A stretch of 64,000 nt of DNA from Prorocentrum cordatum (Eukaryota > Sar > Dinophyceae > Prorocentrales > Prorocentraceae): assembly GCA_963575745.1 (NCBI GenBank), contig CAUYUJ010020706.1, positions 1 to 64,000 on the forward strand, read 5' to 3'. The position numbers and the translations under genes are program-made. The notes under the pieces were generated by a model that worked only from the letters and a program-made list of their open reading frames with translations, did no database searches and was not told the DNA's origin. Below are positions 26,048 to 37,485 of the stretch, piece by piece (position 1 is the first letter of the stretch; every line of letters begins with the position of its first letter).

Positions 26048-26413
26048 AGAAAGAACGCGCGCCAGGGAGGCACCCGCCGCGCGCGCGCGCGGGGCGCGCG
26101 CGCGGCGCCTCCTCCAAATGCAAATCGCCTGCGAAGCGCACGCGCCGCGGGGGCAGCGACCCCCCCCCGCGGCGACGCAACCCCGGCGCTAGCAAATCAC
26201 CTGCGAAGCGCACGCGCCGCGGGGCAGCGACCCCCCCCCCCCGCGACGCGCAACCCTGGCGCGCGACGGCGCGATGGCCCGCGCCTGCGCAGCGAGGCCG
26301 CGGTCGCGTCGCACTGCCGCGCGCGCGACCTACGCGCAACCGTGGCCGATTTGTGCCCGCCCACAACGGTGAACGTCCGCGTCTGCGAGCGGACTTGCCG
26401 CCGTGGGCCTACC
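26048..26413 (-). repeat. Split direct repeat A2 (internal)
   Basis: 366 bp, matching A1 at 33784-34145 with small length differences in G/C runs. It touches B1, sharing CC at 26412-26413, which marks the likely circle-junction crossover. Confidence 0.95.
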
Positions 26414-26566
26414 ACAAATCGAGCCGCGCGCGCAGGGCCTCGACCCCGCCTGCTGCCGCCGTCGGTGGGAGCGGCGCGGCGCGAGGCTGCCCCCCGCGGG
26501 CGGCTGCGACGGGCCCAGGCCCGACGCACCGCCGCTTGGGCGGCCTCGCGCCACGCCTGCGCGCAG
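26412..26566 (-). repeat. Split direct repeat B1 (internal)
   Basis: 155-bp partner of B2. It lies immediately downstream of the recombinase coding region. Confidence 0.95.
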
Positions 26567-26710
26567 ACCCAATGCCACACGGCACGCAGGCGACACGGGC
26601 CGGCAACGCGCGCCCAGCCGCTGCCGAACGCGCGGGGGCAGAGCACGGGCGCCGTCGCGCGCACCCGCCCACGCACAGAAGCGAAACGTGGCGGCGCTGG
26701 CCGCCGGCGC

Positions 26711-28273
26711 CTAGCAGGCACCCTCGTCCGAATCCGACTCCAGCATGTGCGCCTGGCGCGAGCAGCGCGCCGCGGCGCGGGCGGAGGGCGCGTGGCCCCG
26801 CCTCCACGACCGCGTCCCTTTCCAGATCGTCGCGGTCGAGATGCGCCATGAAAGCGCAGGACCGCCACTCCCCGGCCGCGAGAATCTCGGCCAGCGTCGC
26901 GCCAGCCTCCTGCAGGTCCTTGGCGTGGCCCCTGCGGAGGTCATGCAACCGAAACAGGCTCGCCCCCTGGACACCGAGGGCAGCGAGCATCTCGCGCAGG
27001 GTCCGCAGCGCAGCAGCCGCCGAGATGCCTCCGAAGAGCCCGCGGCCCAGCCCGCAACGCGCCACCCAGGGGCCCAGGGTGTGCACGGGGCACGTGGCGC
27101 GGCACGATGAGCACCAGCACTTCCGCGACAGGCGACTGCCCTGCGGCCGGTTCTTCCGCCGCCGCAGCAGCAGCGTGAGCTCCGATTTGCCCGGCACTAG
27201 CGCCGCTTGAAAGGGCGGCGCGTCGCCGGCGTCGGCCACGCGCACGGCCGGCAACGCCTCGCTGGGAACACGCAACAAGAACGTGTAGGCGAAAAGGAAA
27301 AGCATCGACGCGCGGAGCCACTCGGGGCGGCGCGCGCCCAACTCGACCAGCGCGGCGACCGCGCTCTTACGGATGAACAAGCGCGGGCGCGGAGTCCAAT
27401 CGGCCCGCGCCCGGACGGCGGCGCGCGCGCGCCTGACCTCGGGGCGGTCGAACACGGCGACGCAGACCCCAGTCAGGAGGCAGCCGATCTTAACGTAGCT
27501 GCAATAATTTGCGTACGTCTCCCCGCAGCGAAAGAGGGCGCTCCAGGCGACCAGGTCCGCGCAGGCTGGCGGGAGCTACATGCACGGGTATTTCAACATT
27601 CTGATGCAGTAGGCCTCCCAGCATTTGAGGCCGCTTCTCACGCTTGGGGGCGACCGTGCGCATGGTTGCAGCATAGCGCGAACGCGTTCCTCCTCCCGCC
27701 AGCGGGCCGCGTCCGCCGGACTGCGGAGGCGAGCAGCGGCCTCGGCGAGCGCCGCCCGGGGCCCGCGCGTTATTGGCAGCGCGACCGGCGCGCCCAGCTG
27801 GTCGAGGACGCTCGGGACGGGCGCCTCGCGAGCCACGGCGCGCGGGCATGCGCAAGCGCGCGGGGCCGATGACGCGCGCCTGTGGCGGCCCAGGGGGTGA
27901 CCCCGGGGCGCTCGGCGCCGCGCGTCTCGCCGGCGACCGGCTGCGGGCGGGCGCGCGCCCTCCAACTGCCGAGCCCACGGCGACGGGCGCGCCTGCGAGG
28001 CGCACGCGCGGCGGGGGGGGGGGCCGCGCGCGCCAAAAACCCTCGCGCAGCCGAGCCTCGGCGCGCAGCAATCTTCGCGGCTCTGAATAATTCGTGCAGG
28101 ACTTCGACATTGGCCTGCGCGGTGACCGGCCAACCTTCCAGGTCTGCGGCGTCTGCACTGGCGAGCTCGCAGGCTCGTGCGAAGCCGTTCTCAGCCAGGA
28201 AATCAGCAGCCCAGGCGACGGCCGTCCTGGGCGCTGTCGGGCGCAAGGAACACAATTCAAGGAATAACGACAT
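26711..28273 (-). pseudogene. Tyrosine recombinase (YR) of the DIRS-like element, frameshifted
   Basis: The likely start is ATG at 28273 (MSLFLELCSLRP). The frame is lost around 28.05 kb. A core-binding segment continues in another frame (SVRSGLKCWEAYC, about 27.6 kb), and the catalytic domain is open from about 27455 in a third. The catalytic domain shows FLLRVPSEAL (first Arg), RRRKNRPQGS (Lys), a CWCSSCRATCPVH cysteine cluster, LHDLRRGHAKDL (HxxR box) and GEWRSCAFMAHLD. In homologues the last motif reads W.S.AF..Y with the nucleophilic tyrosine at the position occupied here by His (codon CAT). The frame ending in DSDEGAC at 26711 may be the original C-terminus. The enzyme would integrate the circular cDNA by site-specific recombination; this copy is very probably dead. 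Confidence 0.8.
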
Positions 28274-28407
28274 GATGCCGCGCGGCACGCCTGACAATGC
28301 GAGCGACGCGCCTGAGGCACTGGCCGCGTGCACTCCGCTTGCGACAAAACGCGGGACCCTAGGATGACAAGCGCGGCGGCGCGCCGAACGCTTTGCCGCG
28401 CCCAAAC

Positions 28408-29519
28408 TTAAGTATCGCGACGCCCCGACGCACAAGATGGCACCCGGGCGCGACATGGCGCGCGGTTTAGCCGAAGAGGCGGGCCACAGAGAGAGCGCCC
28501 CAGGCATCCGCGTGCCAGAATTCTTCGACGAGCCACGGGCGCGTGCGCACCGCGCCGATGCGTAGCAGGAGTTCGTCGTCCCCCCTGCGACACGCTGCGC
28601 CCGCGGCCAGCCCGCAGCACCGCGCGGCGCGCACGGGCGCGCCGAGAAGGCAAATCGGCCAGATTCTCAGCCGTGGGCACGCGGAAAACCGCGAGGTCAA
28701 CGTCGAGCTCCACCGCGCGCCTCCACATGGAGCGGACGATGCACGAATGTTCGAAGGATTTCGCGGCGCCCTTCCGCAGGCAAGACTCCGCGCCGGTATT
28801 GTCGCTGTAAATCTGCAAATCGCAACCTTGCACTTCCCCTGAGCGCAGCGAAGACGAGGGGCCGGACCTGCCCGCCGGCGCGGGCAGTCGCACGCGAAAG
28901 CAATGCCTGCAAAGGTGCACATGCCCAGCGCGATAGACAGGAGCTCCAGCCCCTGAATCTGGTTGTCCCGGCGACGCTGGAACGACGCCATCAAGGAATC
29001 CGGGACGACCATGGAAGTGAAACGGATGCCCGTGGCGGTGACGAGCACCGCGGCCACGCGCGGTGGTTGGCCCGACGCGTCCGCGAAGAGAGTTGCGCGA
29101 GGCCGCGCCTTGTCGGCCCACGGCCGCGCTTGGCACAAGTCCATGGCCAAGACCTCGCGCCACCACTGCAGGGCAAGCATCAACGGCTCATGGGCCTTCG
29201 ATGCCCCGCGATGCGATTGCGCGTACAACGGCCTGCGAGCACGAAGCGCGGCGCCCCGCCCCCCCGGGCGCGCGGGGGCAGCGCCGCGCCTGAGGAGGGC
29301 GCGCCCCAGGCGGCGGAAGAGATGCGACGCTGCCCAGGCCAAGCCCCCGGCCAGCTTGGACGATGCGCCTGCACAGCGAACGCAAGGTCCCGACACATTA
29401 GGGGGGGCGCGCGAGCCGCCTGGCGCGAGGGCGCGCGTCGCGAGCGCCTCGCCGATGACACGCTGCCACTTGGCGGTCTTCGCGGGTGCGGGACGCGCGC
29501 AGAACGCGCGTGGCAGCAC
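28408..29519 (-). pseudogene. RT connection and RNase H region of the DIRS-like element, frameshifted
   Basis: From about 29519 one frame gives KTAKWQRVIGEAL, then SSKLAGGLAWAASHLFRRLGRAL (RT thumb/connection), then RATLFADASG and QGLELLSIAL, the first Asp and the Glu of RNase H. Near 28.86 kb the frame changes and continues as QIYSDNTGAESC and ENLADLPSR, supplying the remaining Asp residues. All four acidic positions survive across the break. RNase H would remove the RNA template during cDNA synthesis. It is continuous with the RT ORF upstream, in a shifted frame. Confidence 0.8.
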
Positions 29520-31173
29520 CTGGCGATGCGCGCAGCCGGCCGGCCGGCGCGTCGCGCCAAGGCCGCCCCGCCTTGATTTCGAGGCCGAGGATGACCAGCG
29601 GGGACCCCCGGGCGATCTTGTCCGGCGCCACCGCGCCTGGGCCGAGCATCAGCTGAATTAGCTCCGCCAGCTGCGCTGCTGCGTGCTCCACCACTTCGGG
29701 GTGATCCGGCCCAAAATAATCATCCACGTATCGCAGCGCGGCGATCCGCAAGAGCACGCGCGCCGCCTCCGCGATGAAGGCGCCCACTCGCGCCCAGCTG
29801 TGCACCGACGACGTGGCCCCGAAGGGCGCTGCCGCGTGCTGCGCCGCCCAGACCTGCCCAGCGGCGCTGAACACGATCCAAGCGAACCGGCGGTGCTCAG
29901 CGCGAATGGGCACGCGACGAAAGGCAGCGTCGATGTCTGCCTTCCAGAGGGCGGGTGCCCGCCCCGCAACTTCCTGGAAGATGCGAGCTGCTTCGAAAAG
30001 CGCGTCCACGGCATCGTGGTGGAGCCGCATCTGAGGCCGCGTCGCCTCGTTAATCCTAGCCTTGGTCATGTCGTCGACCAACCGGAACTTCGAGGGCCCG
30101 TCTTCACGGAGCTGCTCAACCGCAAACCTCGGAGCGATGACGGCCCCGTCCAGGCACACGTCGCGGAGCGGCACCGGGCAACTGATGCGCCCCAGCTCGG
30201 CCTCGTCCCGTGTCTTGCGGAGGATGGCGTCGCCGTGCGCGCCGTCGCGGAGGCCACAGGAAATGTCGCGATTTGTCGACTCGGCGTTGCCGAGCAGCTC
30301 CGCGATGCCCAGACGGGGAGGGAACACCTCTGGGCTGCCGTGGCCCGACCGCGGGAGCTCGCCGACGAGGGGCGCCCCCGCCCTGAAGAATTCCACGCAG
30401 CCTGGGTCGCAGAAGGCAATGCGCTCCGCGATCTCTGCGCAGAGAGGCCCGTTCACGTGCTGTGCGACGCGCCGCATGGCGGGGTCCACCCCCCGGAACC
30501 ATTCTTCCACGGCGCCACTGGCCCGGAGAGCCCGATCCCTTTCGCGAAGCGCCGCGAGTTCGCCCTCGCGGAAAGCCACCGCGTCGGCGGGGGCGGTCTG
30601 CGCGGCCCACCGCACTGCCTCAGCGGCCGCGGGCGGCAAAGCCGAGGCCGCGGCGGGCCGCCACTTGCCCCAGAGCGCGGGGTCGCCGTCCAGCGCCCTT
30701 GCCAGAAAGGTAAGTTTCTCCGCGTCGCCGCCGCTACAGCCGCCGGCCGCGACGCAGTTGTCGCGCCACGCGCTGTCGCTGCAACGCCGAGACCAATCGC
30801 TCCTGAATTGCGGCCCTGGTGGCGCTGGCGGCGCCGGCATCACCTGGCGCGCGCCGCTGGCTCGCGCGCGACCGAGAGCCGGGAAAGCGCGCCTTGCGAG
30901 ATTTGGCGACGACGCATGCAGCCCCAGGCGCCGCCCGCATTCGCGCGCCAGATGCGGGCGGCGGGGGCGGCACCGGCACGGCAAGCATTGCACAAGATTG
31001 CAAACCGCGGACGTGGACAAGGCGCCAAAGCGCAGCGAAAAGCGCCCTCGGAACGCACGCTGCCCCGCGGAACTCCCCCGCACGCCCCGCCCAGGCTGGC
31101 CGCGGCCAAGCCGGGCACTCGCAGCGCGGCGCGGAAAGCGAAGCGGCCTCCGCGGCAACAGCGCACGCGGCAC
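29398..31173 (-). CDS. Reverse transcriptase of the DIRS-like element
   Basis: 591 codons. The N-terminal 190 residues are basic and low-complexity and may not be native; coding-like sequence starts around SDWSRRCSDSAWRDNC. RT motifs: FRLVDDMTKARINEATRP (finger), LWKADIDAAFRRVPI (motif A), AAPFGATSSVHSW (motif B), LRYVDDYFG (motif C, catalytic YVDD) and VILGLEI (motif E). The D.D.FR.VP and PFG arrangement is typical of DIRS-order RTs. The frame runs out of homology after ILGLEIKAGRPW, and the protein continues in another frame at 29.5 kb. The catalytic domain itself is uninterrupted. Confidence 0.85.
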   Translation of the reverse strand: MPRALLPRRPLRFPRRAASARLGRGQPGRGVRGSSAGQRAFRGRFSLRFGALSTSAVCNLVQCLPCRCRPRRPHLARECGRRLGLHASSPNLARRAFPALGRARASGARQVMPAPPAPPGPQFRSDWSRRCSDSAWRDNCVAAGGCSGGDAEKLTFLARALDGDPALWGKWRPAAASALPPAAAEAVRWAAQTAPADAVAFREGELAALRERDRALRASGAVEEWFRGVDPAMRRVAQHVNGPLCAEIAERIAFCDPGCVEFFRAGAPLVGELPRSGHGSPEVFPPRLGIAELLGNAESTNRDISCGLRDGAHGDAILRKTRDEAELGRISCPVPLRDVCLDGAVIAPRFAVEQLREDGPSKFRLVDDMTKARINEATRPQMRLHHDAVDALFEAARIFQEVAGRAPALWKADIDAAFRRVPIRAEHRRFAWIVFSAAGQVWAAQHAAAPFGATSSVHSWARVGAFIAEAARVLLRIAALRYVDDYFGPDHPEVVEHAAAQLAELIQLMLGPGAVAPDKIARGSPLVILGLEIKAGRPWRDAPAGRLRASPGAATRVLRASRTREDRQVAACHRRGARDARPRARRLARPP

Positions 31174-31258
31174 GTCCCAGCACGCGAGTGGGCGTCCTGC
31201 GCGCGGCGCACGGGGCCATTTTTAGCGACAGAGCGTAGAACTAACGGGCGCGCCCGGG

Positions 31259-32921
31259 TCACGGCCCCGACCCGGCGCGGGCGGAGGCAGGCTTCTGCGC
31301 GCGAGCCGTTCTGACGGCTGAAGGGGCTCCACCCCTACGGGGGCTCGCGCGCGCCCTGCCAGGGCGGCGCCCAGCGCTGCGCCGGGCGCGGCGGCGTCCG
31401 TACCTGCCTCGTGTCCTTTTTCTTCCAATCGCTGCCCCACGAGCGCTCGCGCTTCTGGCCCTTCGGCCAATCGCTGCCCCAGGAGCCGCTGCTCCAGCTC
31501 TGCGCGGCGCGCCGCGGCTGGCTGGCGCCGCCCGCCCCGCGCGCCTTCTCGGGAGCGCGGGCCGCCGGTGCCTGCGCGCGCGGAAACGGCGGAGAAGGGT
31601 GGCAGAAGCGAATCCGCGCGGCGCGACGCTCGCCGTCGCGTGGGTGGCGCCGTCTTCTTTGTCGCAAGCATCCCGCGCCAGCTGTAGGGCGCGCGGGTCG
31701 ACCCGCAGGATCGCCTTCCCCAGCTTGAAATCTGGGCCCCCCGAGCGTAGCTGCTCGGCCCATAGCTGCCACGCGCCGGCCCAGACGCAGGGCGCCGCGC
31801 AAGCACGAACGCAGGGGCGCGCCTTCCGCGCCTCCTCGTCGCACACGATACCGAGGTGCACGCGGCGCTTCGAGGCCGCCGCCTGCGCGGCAACGCGCGG
31901 CGAACAGAGAGCGACGAGAAATCGCGCGCGCGCAGCCTGAACCGCCACCTTCAAGCAGTTGTCGCGACGCGCCTGCACCTCAGCCCACGTGGGCTGGCCC
32001 GTGGCGACCAGCGCGACCATGTACCTGCCGCGCGCGGCGCGATAACAGGCAGGCGCGCGGGGGGGGCGCGCGACGGGCAGGCGGCGCCGGTTCCAAGCCA
32101 GTTGCCACTGGCAGAAGGTTAAGTAGGCCTTCTTCTCGGGCCCTTTCTTCACCGCCGCCACTTCCTGCGGGGCGAGCGCCCGCGCGCGGGCCAGGCAACG
32201 CGCGCGCGGCGCGAGCCTTGGCGAGGTCACGAATGTCCTTGCTGGCGCCGGACGATCCGTCAGCCTCCTCTTCGAAATCGCGAGGGCCCGAGCGGGCCCA
32301 CTCGGGCACCCACTTGCGGATGTCCGAGTACAGGAAGACGCGCGCTTCCTCGCTGGATTCCTTCTTCTGCCGCTTCAAGACTTCTGCGCTCAACGCGTCA
32401 AGCATGTCGGAGCTACCGGCGCGCGGGGCCAGATGCGAGAACCAGCGCGCGCGCGAGCGCGCCTGGGCCAGAACTCTTGCGGGAGGTTGGCCAGCGACGC
32501 CTTGCCGAGGAGAGGGCCCAAGAGCACGCGGGCCGGCTCTGCCTGCGAACGCGCCGCGCGGGGCCACGCGAGCCCGAGATCGCGTCGAGATCGCGTGCGC
32601 CTCGCTGGTGCCCGTCTTGAGCGCGGCCAAGAGGGCGGCCGCGTTCTCCGCCGCCGAGGGCGCTGGAGGGGCGGCCGCCGCCGAGCCCCCAGCCACCGGC
32701 GCCGGCGTGCTCGCCGCGGCGATCCCCGCGCGCACGAGGCGCTTCTGCGCGGCGTCGAGCTCCTTGTCGGCAAAAGAGAAATCCTCGAATGCCGCGCCCT
32801 CTAAATCGGCGATCGTCGCCACACCTTGGCCCTTGAGCGCGGTCACCGCGGCTTCGAGCCAACCAGCCTCGTGCGCCGATGCGCCGTCCAAGGCGCCGAG
32901 AAAACTGCCGAGGTCGCCCAT
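31259..32921 (-). pseudogene. gag-like ORF of the DIRS-like element, frameshifted
   Basis: ATG at 32921 (MGDLGSFLGALDG) opens a frame that looks native to about 32.2 kb (VFLYSDIRKWVPEWARSGP). The continuation lies in another frame from about 32230 (KKAYLTFCQWQLAWNRRRL, YMVALVATGQPTWAEVQARRDNC) and ends at 31259. Together they form a protein of about 540 aa with no zinc knuckle that I can see. By position, first ORF upstream of RT, it is the nucleocapsid-like protein that would bind element RNA. The C-terminus is Arg/Ala-rich. Confidence 0.65.
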
Positions 32922-33019
32922 CGCGAAGAGCGGTGCCGCGCGGCGCGAGACAGCTTGGGCGCCCGAACTCGGCGAGCTGCCGGTGCGAGCGCGCACAGCG
33001 CGGAGACTGCGCGGGACCC

Positions 33020-33783
33020 CAAGAGGCGGCGACCAGGCCTGCGCCCCTCACGAGAGGGGGGAGACCAGGGGCCTGCGCCCAACCCAAGAGAAGGCCCGGG
33101 AGCTCTCCCAAGAAGAAGCCAGAGCCCAGCCAGACGGGGTCTTGGGGCCTGCGCCCTACCCGACACAGGGATCAACGGGATGCGCCCCCCCCCATTTGCA
33201 CAGATGGGTCCTGGGGCCTGCGCCCTACCCAAGACAGGGATCTACGGGATGCGCCCTCCCCCTTTCGCACGATTGGGTCCTGGGGCCTGCGCCCTACCCG
33301 AGACGCGGTGCCAGGGGCCAGCGCCCTCCCCCACACAAGACGAGGAGCCAGAAGCCAGCGCCCTGCCCGAGACAAGGCCCGCGGGCCGACCCACGAGGAG
33401 AGCGGTGCCCAGCAAGACGGGGTCCAGGGGCTTGCGCCCTACCCAAGACAGGGATCAACGGGATGCGCCCTCCCCCTTTCGCACAGTTGGGTCCTGGGGC
33501 CTGCGCCCTACCCGACACACAGGGATCAACGGGATGCGCCCTCCCCCTTTCGCACCACTGGGTCCTGGGGCCTGCGCCCTACCCAAGACAGGGATCTACG
33601 GGATGCGCCCTCCCCCCTTCGCACCATCGGGCCCTGGGGCCTGCGCCCTACCCAAGACAGGGATCAACGGGATGCGCCCTCCCCCTTACGCACGATCGGG
33701 TCCTGGGGCCAGCGCCCGCCCCAAAACACAGGGATCCTAAGGGATGCGCCCTCCCCCGCACGAAACTTGGCCCTGGGGCCTGC
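33020..33783. repeat. About 70-bp minisatellite inside the DIRS-like element
   Basis: About eight full or partial units carrying GGGATCAACGGGATGCGCCC, a pyrimidine run, TCGCAC, TGGGTCCTGGGGCC and TGCGCCCTACCC. It fills the whole leader between A1 and the gag ORF and stops exactly at the A1 boundary. Confidence 0.92.
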
Positions 33784-34145
33784 AGAAAGAACGCACGCCA
33801 GGGAGGCGCCCGCCGCGCGCGCGCGGGGCGCGCGCGCGGCGCCTCCTCCAAATGCAAATCGCCTGCGAAGCGCACGCGCCGCGGGGGCAGCGACCCCCCC
33901 CCGCGGCGACGCAACCCCGGCGCTAGCAAATCACCTGCGAAGCGCACGCGCCGCGGGGCAGCGACCCCCCCCCCGCGACGCGCAACCCTGGCGCGCGACG
34001 GCGCGATGGCCCGCGCCTGCGCAGCGAGGCCGCGGTCGCGTCGCACTGCCGCGCGCGCGACCTACGCGCAACCGCGGCCGATTTGTGCCCGCCCACAACG
34101 GTGAACGTCCGCGTCTGCGAGCGGACTTGCCGCCGTGGGCCTACC
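33784..34145 (-). repeat. Split direct repeat A1 (left terminal)
   Basis: 362 bp, partner of A2. Its outer end (GTGGGCCTACC) meets the host CCCAAGA-type repeat. Confidence 0.95.
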
Positions 34146-34439
34146 CCAAACCGCCCCTGAGGTCTCCAACAGACCCCCAAGAAACCCCCTAGAAGCCACC
34201 TGCACAGCCCAACAGGCCCACCTCCTCCTTTTCTGGACGCCCCGCTGCATTGCACTGCCCTTGCAAGCGCGAGGGGCGAGGAGACGAGGGACAGAACCCT
34301 GTGCTCGCGATAATACCATCCAGGGGATGGTAAAGATCGGGGTCCTGGCGGGATAAAACGCGGTTTCCCGAAGATCCTCGCATAATGATGAAGATGATAA
34401 CGATGATGATGATCATGACGAATGTCTATGAGAATAATG

Positions 34440-34590
34440 AACAAATCCATCGGAGTGTTTCGGAAATCCATAGGAATCCGATGGACATCCATAGAACTCC
34501 TTAGGACATCCATAGGATTCCTTGGGACATCCAGAAGACTCCGTGGGACATCCATAGAAATCCGATGGAAAACCATAGGAGCATTGCTGC
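34440..34590. repeat. ATCCATAGGA-type tandem repeat
   Basis: About eight imperfect units of 15-30 bp around CATCCATAGnAnTCC, AT-richer than the neighbouring retroelement. Confidence 0.85.
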
Positions 34591-36274
34591 GTTGTCCATT
34601 GCGTTTGAACTCCAACGTGGAATCCTGGTCGAGCAGGCCGAAGTGAACAGTGCAGGAAAAAGGCGCAAATAGCAAACGAGAGACGTGCACGCTCAGGAAC
34701 GCGGAAAGCCAGGAGCGAGATGGAGGAGGAAGAGGCGCCGCGCGTCTCCGAGGGCAGCAGCGGGCAAGCACAGCACACACACAAACACACAAAGACACAA
34801 ACACACGCAGACACGCAGACACGCTGACGATATTGGAAGAGGAGCACGAGGGAGCAATACTGGCGAACCCGCATGCGAAATGAAACAAACATGGGCGCGG
34901 AGGTGGCAAGGGGATAAAAGCAGAGCGCGGCGCGCACAGGGCGTCGAGTGATGGGGGCAGGGCGAAAGTGGGGGGAATGCAGCACCGGCAACAGCGAAGC
35001 TACGAGCAGGGGAAAGGCGGGGCTGGGGCCAACGGAGGAGAGACGGCAGGACCAACAGGACGGGGGCAGGGGAAGGAAACGGCGGTACCTCGGAGCTCCG
35101 AGCGCAGCTCATGGCTGGGCTACACACATACTGTTCTGTCGACGAGGCGCATCGCAGCAGTCTAAGACGGGATACAAACCAGCCATCGCTGTTGGATTGC
35201 CGCTATCCAGGGGTAAGTTGCCTAGCGGTCATAAAAGGCTAGCCCGCAAGCGTGCCCTCAGTCGGGGCGCCCAGCAGCAAGAAGAGCCGAAAGGATATGC
35301 CCACAAATGTACGTCCAGTGAGGGCGTTCGGCATCCCAAAGGGTGGCACAGGCCGACACACACACACACACACACACACACTTTTTGTCGCGGCGCAGGC
35401 GGTCGCGCGGCGCGCTGGAGCCAGCGTTGGGGTGCGAAACGGCGGATTTGCACACCGAGGGGGCCGGAGGAGGCGGAGGGCGGCCGCAGAGGAGGGAGGA
35501 ACGGGCGGGCGGCGCGCCCAGACCGCCTTCGGTCGCGGTGTGGCGGCCTCAGGCTCCGGGTGGGGAAATGTTCAGAAAAGGAGGCCCGTCAGACGTTTGC
35601 TGTAAGATGCATGCCGGATGAATCCCTAAAGCGCTTGGTGGAATCGGCGACGACGATCCAACAAAAGAAAAGCAAAACATGCTGTGCACTGGAAGTATGT
35701 TCTGGTAGTACGTTTCCGCATTGGCTGATGGAGGTCTGCATTGGCAGGCGCCCCAATGTGCCAATCGCTGCCACCCCCCCTCAATCCCAAACTTGCGTGG
35801 GAAAACCTTGAAGACACAGAGGTTGCATCGGGCAGATATACACGCTTTCTCCGAAATGAGACGCGGCGATGCGGAAACAGAGTGCGACTGGGATCAGCGG
35901 CGATGCACAGTGCCAGCGGAAGGACAGAACCCCCAGGGAAGCGGCGTGGACGCAGCGGAAGTGGCGCCTGGATCATGGCCCTGGGCCGAGTCAGAACTGA
36001 CACTACACACAAGCACATAAGCAAACATTCACACTCCGGCACATTGCGTCCTCAACGCCATAATGAGGAGGCAATCGCGGTCGAACTGTCACAGGTCACA
36101 CTAAGCCGAAACACTTTGTTCAAGACGCGTGCACAAACCAAGTATTCCCAGTTGGAGGCAGGCTGGGCTGGCAGATGCAGGGAACATAGGTGCGATGAGC
36201 GTGCGATGAGAAGCTGACCGCACACGCACTTGCTCCTATTCTGCAGCGTTGAATCAACCAGTGGTCCCGCACGC
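34591..36274. other. No recognisable gene; short (AC)n tracts
   Basis: (AC)n at 34765-34832 and 35358-35383. The long plus-strand frame over 34948-35811 runs through an (AC)n tract as poly-Thr/His and has no recognisable domain; I do not call it a gene. Confidence 0.6.
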
Positions 36275-36323
36275 ACAAACACCCACACACACAAACAAAA
36301 AACACACAAACACGCACACACAA

Positions 36324-36399
<76 letters not shown>

Positions 36400-36402
36400 G
36401 CA

Positions 36403-36469
<67 letters not shown>

Positions 36470-36500
36470 GGGCGCGCACGCGCGCGCGCACGCGCGCGCC
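36275..36500. repeat. Long (AC)n/(CG)n microsatellite
   Basis: (CA)n with CGCA interruptions, ending in CGCG-rich alternating purine-pyrimidine sequence with Z-DNA potential at 36467-36500. Confidence 0.97.
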
Positions 36501-37485
36501 CACCCAGCAGGCACATACTTCATGAATCTCGCCCTCCTCTGCTAGGTTGCTTCCCAACTCTGGGCTCGTTGGTTCGAGAAAGCGGCTAAGGCCTCGATCC
36601 ACTTGAGCACTCGGCTGTACCGCCGGAACGCGTTGTTGGCATGCTGGTGGACCTGACCAGCGGTCCGTTCTCCCGTCCTCCTGTTCGCTCGAGAGAGAGG
36701 GTCTTGGTCAGATCCCTCCGGGGCCCAGGCTTGGCCTTGACAGGATCGGTGTAGGTGTACAACTGGCCCTCCCCAACTGTCGATCGACGAGGAGCGGCAG
36801 CGGCAACAGCAAGAAACGACGGGGGCTCGGGCTACATACAGCAATGGCTTCCGATACTGCGGGGGCGTGAGCCGGCATCAACCTCACACCAGCTCGACGG
36901 GCCCTGCACGTTTACTCGCGTCGCAACAAGGGTGCCCAAGGCGATTGCGACGGAGCTCCCCATGAGCTTCTTGGCCGCTCAGCGGTTACCGCATCCTGGT
37001 GTCGCTAACCAGCCCGTGCGCTCGTCGACAACAAATCGGCGGACGATCTGGCAGGCCCAACGAGAGCACAACGCCGTACGCTCACGGGAACAGATGGTGT
37101 CCCTGGTGCGTCACTGGCCGTGGCTGCCACGACCGCGCTGAACGCGGAGCGGAGACGCCCACATACGAACTTCAGTATGCACCGACGCGACGATTGAAGC
37201 CTCCCACACCAACCGCACAACGCAGCCACTCATCGCCTATCTGGACCTCCCCCTTCTCATCGCTTCTGCCAGCACCACCAAAGCTCAAGCTTGGCAGTGC
37301 GTTCAGCCTCGCACAGACCAGGACGCCACTTCGTGGTGGAACCAACTCTGGCAACACAGTCATCCTGGCCAGCTGACGGCGACGCCCGCAGATGGGATCA
37401 ATCGAAGAAACTCGAAAACTCAAGAACCGCTTCAAACCGAAACAAGTCCTGAGCACGACCTGGCCCATGGCACGGGTTGGACGGA
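36501..37485. other. No recognisable gene
   Basis: Balanced composition with no repeats seen. Open frames of up to 128 codons (36755-37141, plus strand) have no recognisable motif. Confidence 0.5.

Larger units (their letters stand above)
25873..34145 (-). mobile_element. DIRS/PAT-like tyrosine-recombinase retrotransposon with split direct repeats
   Basis: Read on the minus strand the order is A1 (34145-33784), a minisatellite, gag-like ORF, reverse transcriptase, RNase H, tyrosine recombinase, B1 (26566-26412), A2 (26413-26048) and B2 (26027-25873). A1-ORFs-B1-A2-B2 is the split-direct-repeat layout described for PAT and Ngaro members of the DIRS order. No target-site duplication is visible, as expected for recombinase-mediated integration. 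All coding regions are present, but several are broken by frameshifts, so the copy looks inactive. B1 and B2 differ at one of 155 positions and A1/A2 differ mainly in homopolymer lengths and a few substitutions, so the insertion is not ancient. Boundaries are set by the repeat ends. Local GC is very high compared with the AT-richer flanks. Confidence 0.9.

Noticed and set aside
36120-36602. Val/Cys-rich minus-strand ORF (and the Thr/His one on plus)
   Set aside because: Translation of the (AC)n tract.
37369-37372. tRNA or rRNA genes in the 34-40 kb region
   Set aside because: I looked for clover-leaf arms and conserved rRNA blocks and saw none that I could support; a tRNAscan or Infernal run would settle it.
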